A DNA stretch of 49,203 nt from Rickettsiales bacterium. GTDB taxonomy: Bacteria > Pseudomonadota > Alphaproteobacteria > Rickettsiales > UBA1997. Of the stretch, positions 43,131-49,203 are shown piece after piece. The notes beneath the pieces are model-generated. The model had not been told where the DNA came from. It was given only the letters and a program-made list of their open reading frames with translations, and searched no databases. Both the position numbers and the translations under genes were made by a program. The stretch is from assembly GCA_017475895.1 (NCBI GenBank), contig JAFVEQ010000018.1, positions 1-49,203 of the forward strand. The letters run 5' to 3'. Every line of letters begins with the position of its first letter. The stretch's first letter is position 1.

Positions 43131-45284
43131 TTATTTACCACTGCAACAAACTTTTGGATCCTTAAACAGAACTCTTTCCATATGTTCACCTTTTTTACCA
43201 ATGTTAAAACTATCAAATGGTCTGTGGTATCCCATAACTCTGGTCCAAACCTGCGTTTTTTTGCTACAGTGCGGACATTCGTGTTGTTCACCATTTAAAT
43301 AACCGTGTGTAGGACATACAGAAAACACTGGAGTTATCGTTATGTATGGCAACTTGTAATTTGTTAAAACTTTTCTCACGAGATTCTTAGCGGATTCACC
43401 ATTCGGCAATCTTTCGCTCATGTACAAGTGTAGCACTGTTCCACCAGTGTATTTACATTGCAGATTATTCTGAAGATCCAATGCCTCAAATGGATCATCT
43501 GTAAAGTTTGCAGGCAATTGACTACTGTTTGTATAGTAGATGTTATCGCCAAAACCAGCCTGTATAATATCAGGGAATCTCTTTTTATCAATTTTGGCAA
43601 ATCTGTAGGTCGTTCCCTCAGCTGGAGTTGCCTCAAGGTTATATAAATTTCCTGTTTCCTCTTGGAATTTTTTCAGTTTATCTCTCATAAATTCAAGAAC
43701 CTCAATGGCAAACTTTTCTCCCTCTTCGGAACTTATTTCACATCTATCATGAGTAAAGTTTCTAATCATCTCATTCATACCGTTTACACCAATGGTGGAG
43801 AAGTGATTTTTAAATCCCTTTAGATATCTTTTCGTGTAGGGATATAAACCTCTGTCATATAATTCTTGAACTAAAATTCTTTTCTTTTCCAGTGTAGATT
43901 TTGCTAATTCCATTAATCTTTCAAGCCTGAAATATAATGCTTCTTTGTTATCTTTACACAGATAACCAAGTCTAGCCATATTAATGGTAACAACACCAAT
44001 GGAACCGGTCATTTCAGCGGAACCAAAAAGTCCGTTTCCTCTCTTTAACAACTCTCTTAGATCCAGTTGCAACCTACAGCACATACTTCTAACAGCATTT
44101 GGTTTATATGCTTCTGGATTTGGAACTCTTTCACCATTTTCATTTGTCATATACTGACTGCCAATAAAGTTTTGGAAATAAGAACTACCAACTTTTGCAG
44201 TATTTTCAAACAGAGCATTTGCCGCAGGCGTATCCCAATTAAAATTTTCAGTTATGTTTACAGTAGGAATTGGGAAAGTAAATGGCTGTCCATCCTCATC
44301 CCCTCTGGTCATAACTTCATAGTAGGCAACGTCTATCATTTCCACTTCCTTTTGGAAATGTTTATAGGTCAATTCCTCAAGTGAATTTACTCCTCTTTCC
44401 TTTGCCTTTCTCAACAGATCTTGATTTTCCACACCCTTAAATAAATGAATACTGTTACATGTCGGAATCTGATTTCTTAAGTCTTCCGGAACCGTAAAGT
44501 CAAGAGTAACGTTTGTAAATGGTGATTGACCCCATCTTGCCGGAACATTTAAATTGTAAACAAAACTTGTTATTGCTTCTCTAATTTCCCTTGGTGTCAT
44601 GTTGTCTTTAAATACATATGGCGCCAAATAGGTATCAAAACTACTAAATGCCTGTGCTCCAGCCCATTCGGATTGTAAAATGCCCAAAAAGTTCGCCATT
44701 TGTCCCAATGCTGTTCTAAAATGTCTTGGAGCCTTTGCGGAAACTCTACCTTTTACTCCGTTAAAACCCTCATCTAGTAAAGCTCTCAACGACCAACCGG
44801 CACAGTATCCGGTTAAACAATCCAAATCATGTATGTGATAATCTCCGTCTCTATGAGCAGATCCTTCTTCTTCGGAGTAAACATTATCCAACCAGTAGTT
44901 AGCTATAAGTTTTCCGGATATATTATTTACTAGACCGGCATTACTATAGCCCGTATTGGCATTTGCGTTTATTCTCCAATCTTCCTTATCTATATATTCC
45001 TGAATTGAAACTTTTGAACTAACTTTTGTATCTCTTTCCTGCTTCTTATCTATTGCTATCTTTATAAACTCTTCAAGAACTTTTGTTAAACCCTGCTTTG
45101 CTAAATTATCCTTAATAATATCCTCTATTGCTTTATAATCTTTCTCCAATTCACCAGTAAATTCCACATCATCCAAGCTTTTATAAAAATCCGACAAGGA
45201 ACCCTCATTTGCCTTTTTAAAAGCCGTTGCTATTTTCTCTCTAATTATAGGTAAAAGTAGAATTTTTTTCATATCTATCTTCAA
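43131..45284 (-). CDS. nrdD: Anaerobic (class III) ribonucleoside-triphosphate reductase
   Basis: The 717-residue glycyl-radical enzyme reduces NTPs to dNTPs without oxygen. Visible are DGDYHIHDLDCLTGYCAGWS near the start of the barrel, the glycyl-radical loop TRVMGYHRPFDSFN at the C-terminus, and a zinc site of CPTHGY...CPHC type, in the Thermotoga-like variant where one Cys is His. A clear N-terminal ATP-cone is not seen; only the first 40 residues could be its remnant. The activase NrdG, normally next door, is not in the window, so it must lie elsewhere. Reductant could be formate or a thiol protein. A candidate promoter lies upstream. No frameshift is visible. Confidence 0.95.
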   Translation of the reverse strand: MKIDMKKILLLPIIREKIATAFKKANEGSLSDFYKSLDDVEFTGELEKDYKAIEDIIKDNLAKQGLTKVLEEFIKIAIDKKQERDTKVSSKVSIQEYIDKEDWRINANANTGYSNAGLVNNISGKLIANYWLDNVYSEEEGSAHRDGDYHIHDLDCLTGYCAGWSLRALLDEGFNGVKGRVSAKAPRHFRTALGQMANFLGILQSEWAGAQAFSSFDTYLAPYVFKDNMTPREIREAITSFVYNLNVPARWGQSPFTNVTLDFTVPEDLRNQIPTCNSIHLFKGVENQDLLRKAKERGVNSLEELTYKHFQKEVEMIDVAYYEVMTRGDEDGQPFTFPIPTVNITENFNWDTPAANALFENTAKVGSSYFQNFIGSQYMTNENGERVPNPEAYKPNAVRSMCCRLQLDLRELLKRGNGLFGSAEMTGSIGVVTINMARLGYLCKDNKEALYFRLERLMELAKSTLEKKRILVQELYDRGLYPYTKRYLKGFKNHFSTIGVNGMNEMIRNFTHDRCEISSEEGEKFAIEVLEFMRDKLKKFQEETGNLYNLEATPAEGTTYRFAKIDKKRFPDIIQAGFGDNIYYTNSSQLPANFTDDPFEALDLQNNLQCKYTGGTVLHLYMSERLPNGESAKNLVRKVLTNYKLPYITITPVFSVCPTHGYLNGEQHECPHCSKKTQVWTRVMGYHRPFDSFNIGKKGEHMERVLFKDPKVCCSGK

Positions 45285-45301
45285 TTTTTTTATTTGTTTT
45301 T

Positions 45302-45329
45302 AATGTAGAATAACATAAAATTATTACAA
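45302..45329 (-). promoter_or_regulatory. Candidate promoter of nrdD
   Basis: On the minus strand TTGTAA (45324-45329) and TACATT (45302-45307) are 16 bases apart, 17 bases before the nrdD start. It is a moderate sigma-70-like match in AT-rich sequence. Confidence 0.4.
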
Positions 45330-45381
45330 GCACAAAAAAAGTAATTTTTTTAAAAAAGACTATTGACAAAATTTGAGCTTT

Positions 45382-45440
45382 ATTTTTCAATGCTAATTGT
45401 AAAAAATGTTGATTTTTCAATATTTATTGACCTTACAATT
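45382..45440. promoter_or_regulatory. Paired direct and inverted repeats upstream of nrdD
   Basis: Two copies of ATTTTTCAAT lie exactly 30 bases apart (45382-45391, 45412-45421), and AATTGTAA (45395-45402) is repeated in inverse as TTACAATT (45433-45440). The set lies between the remnant gene and the nrdD promoter and could be an operator, about three helical turns apart. It does not match a canonical NrdR box that I can recall. Confidence 0.35.
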
Positions 45441-45445
45441 GCTTT

Positions 45446-45645
45446 TTAATGCTCCTCCACTAGCATTTTTAGATCAAACTTTTTCATTAATTTAAAAACA
45501 TCCTTTACCTTTATATAATATAAACCATTTTAAAAAATTCGTCCTCTTTCATAACATATCCATCACCATTCATCCTATTTTTCACTATTTGAATCTTCAG
45601 TATTTTTACAAAATCATTAAAGTTAGTTATGTTATATTTTGCCAT
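45446..45645 (-). pseudogene. Short frameshifted gene remnant
   Basis: Reading minus strand from ATG at 45645, the frame gives MAKYNITNFNDFVKILKIQ and on to KEDEFFK, then MVYII and a stop. In the next frame the same stretch continues as NGLYYIKVKDVFKLMKKFDL to LVEEH and stops at 45446. A single indel near a TTTTTTAAAA tract would join these into a continuous protein of about 66 residues. I do not recognise a family. It is either a decayed small gene or a site of frameshifting. The gap from 45285 to 45741 otherwise holds the repeats and promoter described separately. Confidence 0.5.
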
Positions 45646-45741
45646 ATAAATTGTTATTTAAATATAAAATTATTATTAAACAACAATTATAAAATTACAA
45701 CAATATTTTATATATACAACCATACAACAAAATAAAATTCA

Positions 45742-46041
45742 ATGTTAACTGAAAAAGAATTCTACAAAAAATTATCATTGTTTATAAAAAGTAGAAGGAG
45801 GGAATTAAATTTAACAAACGAATCATTATTTATGTCAAGTGGCGTAGATATAAGTAAAATATCGCTGTTACAAAACAATAAAAGTGGTTGTACCGCGTAC
45901 ACCATGTACAAACTATTGGTCAGTTTAAATATTGATATATTTAAAACTAATGATGAAAGAAATGATGTGATGCAAGAGGCTATCAAAAGTACCGAAAAGA
46001 CTCTTGCTTTGTTAAAAACACTAAATATTAACTTAAGCTAG
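45742..46041 (+). CDS. XRE-family helix-turn-helix regulator
   Basis: The 99-residue protein has a cro/CI-type helix-turn-helix: LSLFIKSRRRELNLTNESLFMSSGVDISKISLLQNNKSGCTAYTMYKLLVSL spans the five-helix domain (about 10-65), with the recognition helix around ISKISLLQNN. A charged helical tail (QEAIKSTEKTLALLKTL) follows and may dimerise. Single-domain XRE proteins usually regulate nearby operons, phage genes or toxin-antitoxin pairs; no obvious toxin is adjacent. Its stop is shared with ybgC, because the CTAG at 46038-46041 contains a TAG for each strand. Confidence 0.8.
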   Translation: MLTEKEFYKKLSLFIKSRRRELNLTNESLFMSSGVDISKISLLQNNKSGCTAYTMYKLLVSLNIDIFKTNDERNDVMQEAIKSTEKTLALLKTLNINLS

Positions 46042-46433
46042 TATATTATCTGTAGAACTTCATCAGGCAATTTTCTAATTGGTCGCAGTGTTTCATGATT
46101 TATGGCAACCATGCTTATTTTACACTCCGTTATCAATTCATTGCCTCTATATATATTTTGATATACATTAATTAAAAGTTTATCAATCTCTGATTTTTCT
46201 ATAGATATCGTCAGCAAATCCTCTGCTCTGGCCGGTTGTTTATAGTGTATTTCACAGCCCTTCAACACAAACATCATATCATGTTTAATCCATAGGTCCC
46301 TTTGGGTTATGTTATGCTTTAAAAAATATTCCAATCTAGCTTCTTCGCAGAAATCCAAATATTTTGAATGATAAACTATTCCTCCGGCATCAGTATCACA
46401 AAAACATACTCTCTTATCAATGCTAAAAATCAT
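46038..46433 (-). CDS. ybgC: YbgC-like acyl-CoA thioesterase (hotdog fold)
   Basis: The 131-residue protein matches the 4HBT/YbgC family: KRVCFCDTDAGGIVYHSKYLDFCEEARLEYF contains the DTDAxGVVYHxxYL motif with catalytic Asp and the conserved His-x3-Tyr. YbgC hydrolyses short acyl-CoA esters and is usually encoded with tolQRA-pal; those genes are not next to it here. The length is normal. It converges on the XRE gene through a shared CTAG. Confidence 0.9.
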   Translation of the reverse strand: MIFSIDKRVCFCDTDAGGIVYHSKYLDFCEEARLEYFLKHNITQRDLWIKHDMMFVLKGCEIHYKQPARAEDLLTISIEKSEIDKLLINVYQNIYRGNELITECKISMVAINHETLRPIRKLPDEVLQIIY

Positions 46434-46478
46434 AATATTTTCAAAAGTGATTGATATTTTTATACTAGACTAATAATT

Positions 46479-46988
46479 TTATTTTTCAATAATTCCCTCT
46501 AGCTTCAGCAGCTCTATTTTTTTATCAATGCCGGCACCATAGCCAACAAGGTTGCCATTAGCTCCAATAACTCTATGGCAGGGAATAATAATTGAAATTG
46601 GATTTGCGCCAACGGCTCCGCCTACCGCCTGAGCAGACATTTTGTTTTTCCCAACTGCAGTTGCCACATGCTTAGCAATTTCACCATAGGTTTTTGTAGT
46701 ACCATACGGAATATCCATCAGAGCATTCCACACAATTGAACGAAAATTGCTACCATTAAATTTTAACGGAATATCAACTTTAGGATTTTTACCGCTAAAG
46801 TAACTATCTAACCACAATTTTGTTTTTTTGAATACCTGTAAATTTGGTCTTTCTGTAGCGTTAATATTATTATGAATGGCATATTCATTATCAAAATATA
46901 ATCCTGTTAAATTTAGGCCATCAGAAAACAAAAATAGTCCACCCATAGGTGAACTATAGAAACTAGAATATAACATATCTTTGTACAT
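46479..46988 (-). CDS. ogt: Methylated-DNA--protein-cysteine methyltransferase
   Basis: The protein repairs O6-alkylguanine by suicide transfer. It has the active-site PCHRVIG (with acceptor Cys) followed by GNLVGYGAGIDKKIELLKLEG, and the helix-turn-helix DIPYGTTKTYGEIAKHV. The open frame extends to 47057, but ATG at 46988, one base after the preceding gene's TAG, gives about 169 residues, the usual Ogt length, so I choose it. No Ada-type regulatory domain is present. Together with Nth, UvrA and UDG it shows a good repair set. Confidence 0.95.
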   Translation of the reverse strand: MYKDMLYSSFYSSPMGGLFLFSDGLNLTGLYFDNEYAIHNNINATERPNLQVFKKTKLWLDSYFSGKNPKVDIPLKFNGSNFRSIVWNALMDIPYGTTKTYGEIAKHVATAVGKNKMSAQAVGGAVGANPISIIIPCHRVIGANGNLVGYGAGIDKKIELLKLEGIIEK

Positions 46989-46989
46989 A

Positions 46990-47394
46990 CTACCCAGCAA
47001 TCGACATTGATCTATTACTTTTGGGTTTAATTTTGCGCATTTGCTTGTCATAGTCAATAATTGCTTTGTTTAGTTGTTTTTGTTCTAGATTTTTGCGTTC
47101 ATGGGCATCTTTAGCAAATTCTCTTATTACACCACCATACGCTTCGATTATTTCTTTTAGTTTTTCGATTTCTTCACTCTGTAGTTCCAATTGTTTCTTC
47201 AGTTTTTCTGTATCTTCTCTTAATTCTTTTATATCACTCTTCATTTCGGCTTTATCAACGGCGTTTTTTGCTCCTTCAACACCCTCAGCTATAAAGTCTC
47301 CAATAATTGGAATCTTACCAGCTGCAGCCTTCAACACACCACCCAATGCTCCTTTAAAACCCTCTTTTACTTTTTCTTTGTTTGTAACTGACAT
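46990..47394 (-). CDS. Small protein with glycine-rich amphipathic helix and coiled coil
   Basis: The 134-residue protein has an N-terminal glycine/alanine-rich segment (GFKGALGGVLKAAAGKIPIIGDFIAEGVEGAKNA, about 12-45) like the membrane-inserting helices of some STAND-type and HeLo-like effectors, where the pattern IPxxGxxIAEG recurs. A long coiled coil follows (about 47-90, with heptad Leu/Ile in KELREDTEKLKKQLELQSEEIEKLKEII), then a basic tail. It has no catalytic motif. It lies immediately before ogt, with only one base between the stop and the ogt start. Function is unknown; a pore or membrane-binding oligomer is an inference. Confidence 0.72.
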   Translation of the reverse strand: MSVTNKEKVKEGFKGALGGVLKAAAGKIPIIGDFIAEGVEGAKNAVDKAEMKSDIKELREDTEKLKKQLELQSEEIEKLKEIIEAYGGVIREFAKDAHERKNLEQKQLNKAIIDYDKQMRKIKPKSNRSMSIAG

Positions 47395-47463
47395 AAAAAT
47401 AAATAAACATCACATGGCATTAACTATAGCATATAACCACATCTGTCGTCAAGAAAAATTTTA

Positions 47464-48378
47464 TTAACCTTCAATTATTTTACTCAAAACGTAATCAGCT
47501 ACAGAAAAAACAGACACCTTACCACTTATTAGTTCTATTTTTTCCTTGGTGTTTATGGTATCAGATACATATAATTTTGTAAAATAAGAATTATTTATCC
47601 TCTCAAATGATTTTTTTGATAAAACCGGATGTGTTATGTAAGCTATTATGTTATTTGCTCCATTCTTAGCAAGTCTTTCAGCCACATTACAAAGAGTACC
47701 GGCAGAATCTATTATGTCGTCGATTATTATACAATCCTTGTTCTCAACACTAGCACCCACCAGTGACAAAATTTTATTTTCGTTTGGTCTTGGTCTATAT
47801 TTTATCGCTATGCTATAGTCGAGACTCATTTTATTTGATAATGAAACTATTTTCTTAACATTACCAACATCCGGTGATATTAGTAATGGATTTTCATATT
47901 TGTTTTTGATTAAATCACACACAAAGTCCTGAGTATCTATATTTATCGCAGGAACATCAAAAAAACCTGCGGTCTGCGAAGCATGTATATCCACAAAATA
48001 AATCTTATTTAGATTTTGATTTGATAACATTTTTGCTAAAACCTTAAAGGAAAAGGATTCATTTATACCTTCAACCCTATCCTGTCTGGAATATCCCGCA
48101 TAGGTAATCAATAGTTTTACAGATTTTGTATCAATATTTTTTAGTACATCCAGAGTAAACAATAACTCAATTATATTGTCATTAACTGTATTTGATAGAG
48201 ATTGTACCACCAACACATCTTCGTTGATTAAACTTTTTAAATCATCTATCCTAACACACATTTCATTATCTTCAAATCTGAATACAGTATTATGTACTAC
48301 GGAATTTTCATCGACAACACCTAAATTGTCGCTGAACTCCGTCGCCCCCGAACAAATTAGTAATTTCATTTCGTTCAT
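47464..48378 (-). CDS. prs: Ribose-phosphate pyrophosphokinase
   Basis: The 304-residue enzyme makes PRPP from ribose 5-phosphate and ATP. The flexible loop/ATP region is YAGYSRQDRVEG, close to the family RQDR motif. The PRPP-binding motif is IIIDDIIDSAGTLCNVAE, the DDxxDTAGT type with Ser instead of Thr. Conserved VDIHASQTAGFFDVP, matching DLHaxQiqGFFd, is present. It precedes upp-type PRPP use: upp lies just upstream in the same direction with an 18-base gap, which makes sense for pyrimidine salvage. Confidence 0.96.
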   Translation of the reverse strand: MNEMKLLICSGATEFSDNLGVVDENSVVHNTVFRFEDNEMCVRIDDLKSLINEDVLVVQSLSNTVNDNIIELLFTLDVLKNIDTKSVKLLITYAGYSRQDRVEGINESFSFKVLAKMLSNQNLNKIYFVDIHASQTAGFFDVPAINIDTQDFVCDLIKNKYENPLLISPDVGNVKKIVSLSNKMSLDYSIAIKYRPRPNENKILSLVGASVENKDCIIIDDIIDSAGTLCNVAERLAKNGANNIIAYITHPVLSKKSFERINNSYFTKLYVSDTINTKEKIELISGKVSVFSVADYVLSKIIEG

Positions 48379-48396
48379 CTGATTATTAATTATGAT

Positions 48397-49047
48397 CTAA
48401 TAAATCGTATTGAATATTCTATCTCCAGCATCCCCCAACCCTGGAACTATATAACCCTTTTCATTTAATTTCTCATCAACGGCACAGGTTACAATTCTAA
48501 CGTCAGGAAATAAAGAATAAACTTTATCTATACCCTGTTGTGAACATATTAAATTTATTAATGTAATATTTTTCTGCGGAACACCTCTTTCGGTGTAAAG
48601 CTTTATTGCTTCAATTATGGAACCACCGGTAGCTAACATCGGATCACAAATGTAAACAATTGTATTATCCGGTCGTCTAAAAGTTTTTGGTAGTTTATTG
48701 TAATACCACACAGGTTTTAGTGTTTTTTCATCTCTATACATGCCTAAATGTTGCACCTTAGCGGACGGAATTATACGAAATAAATGTTCTGCTATACCCA
48801 GTCCAGCACGGAGAATTGGCACAATAAATATATCTATATTGCTATTAATTCTCTTTGCTTTTGTTTTTGCCACTGGTGTTTCAATTTCAACATCCATCAG
48901 CGGTAAATTATCCATTGCTCTCAGAGATAAAGCATCACTTAAAACTTTAACAGAACAGTTTACCATGTCCGTGTTTTTATCTCTTATAATGGATAAATGG
49001 TGAGCAACTATCGGCTCGTTTAGTATGATTGTATTTCTTTGAACCAT
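48397..49047 (-). CDS. upp: Uracil phosphoribosyltransferase
   Basis: The 216-residue enzyme converts uracil and PRPP to UMP. It has the type-I PRTase PRPP loop YICDPMLATGGSIIEAI and the uracil-binding region near the C-terminus (EKGYIVPGLGDAGDRIFNTIY), which includes the conserved YIVPGLGDAGDR. The N-terminal PILRAGLGIAEHLFRIIPSA segment is also canonical. It is the first gene of a likely upp-prs unit, preceded by a promoter. The window ends 156 bases upstream with no further gene seen. Confidence 0.97.
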   Translation of the reverse strand: MVQRNTIILNEPIVAHHLSIIRDKNTDMVNCSVKVLSDALSLRAMDNLPLMDVEIETPVAKTKAKRINSNIDIFIVPILRAGLGIAEHLFRIIPSAKVQHLGMYRDEKTLKPVWYYNKLPKTFRRPDNTIVYICDPMLATGGSIIEAIKLYTERGVPQKNITLINLICSQQGIDKVYSLFPDVRIVTCAVDEKLNEKGYIVPGLGDAGDRIFNTIY

Positions 49048-49067
49048 TTTGATAGGGATTTTTCTTC

Positions 49068-49095
49068 ATACTATTATTGGTGGTTTAATTGTCAA
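49068..49095 (-). promoter_or_regulatory. Candidate promoter of upp-prs
   Basis: On the minus strand a perfect TTGACA (49090-49095) is followed after 16 bases by TAGTAT (49068-49073), about 20 bases before the upp ATG at 49047. The -35 box is exact and the -10 moderate. Confidence 0.55.
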
Positions 49096-49203
49096 GTGAA
49101 AAAATTTTCGCAAACCATTTTTAAACAATTTCATAAAAAATTAGTTGAAAAAATTTACCATTGAAATTACAATGAATTGCAATAATTCACATCCATTTTA
49201 ATC

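Noticed and set aside
45446..45645. Programmed -1 frameshift at TTTTTTAAAA
   Set aside because: The zero frame does not align with a canonical X XXY YYZ heptamer, so a simple indel/pseudogene is the more economical reading.
1..49203. tRNA, rRNA, CRISPR array or insertion sequence
   Set aside because: No cloverleaf-like T-loop signature, rRNA stretch, regularly spaced direct repeats or transposase frame was seen on either strand; an automated tRNA/CRISPR scan would be decisive.

Overview
The window is a very AT-rich bacterial chromosome segment, densely coded, mostly on the minus strand, with many short or overlapping gene junctions. I infer a host-associated or otherwise reduced alphaproteobacterium of the Rickettsiales/Holosporales/RF32 kind. 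The reasons are a giant VirB6-like lipoprotein with a charged tail, a VirB2-type pilin domain, CarD, the HAD-IIA-hyp4 family, and single gene-transfer-agent-like (GTA-like) genes (an HK97-type portal and a DUF3168 tail protein) scattered among housekeeping genes. An oxygen-sensitive class III ribonucleotide reductase (NrdD), formate-THF ligase and an Fe-S L-serine dehydratase point to an anaerobic or microaerobic habitat. The exact taxon cannot be fixed from this sequence alone.

Layout. 1-3171: the 3' end of an unknown gene, a G-rich tract, a predicted nuclease-like membrane protein, an EamA permease and L-serine dehydratase. 3316-9654: endonuclease III, an M48 protease, an unusually arranged ABC exporter (two membrane proteins and one separate ATPase), and Fhs. 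9732-13150: a small membrane protein and UvrA. 13397-14377: an outer-membrane barrel-like protein. 14405-18572: SecA, IscU and a HAD protein. 18700-19458: a DUF3168 protein plus an unknown small protein. 19493-25972: family 4 uracil-DNA glycosylase, LysM/M23 peptidase, CarD, ComF, MurD, a pseudopilin-like protein and the Sua5/YrdC protein.

25976-36450 is the most remarkable block. It holds a 1991-residue VirB6-like lipoprotein, a 771-residue protein joining a VirB2/TrbC pilin domain to about seven cysteine-rich, sushi-like modules, and a membrane-anchored M3 oligopeptidase, all in one orientation. Between the first two genes lies a compact element at about 30328-30429 that can fold into a crossing (pseudoknot) structure enclosed by an outer stem.

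36539-49203: HolA, the phage/GTA portal, NusB-SmpB-unknown, Mrp antiporter subunits E, F and G (G with a long charged tail), EngB, NrdD, a frameshifted gene remnant, an XRE regulator, a YbgC-like thioesterase, Ogt, a small glycine-rich/coiled-coil protein, PRPP synthetase and uracil phosphoribosyltransferase. No tRNA, rRNA, insertion sequence or CRISPR array was seen. All functional calls come from reading the sequence and recalling families; no database search was run.
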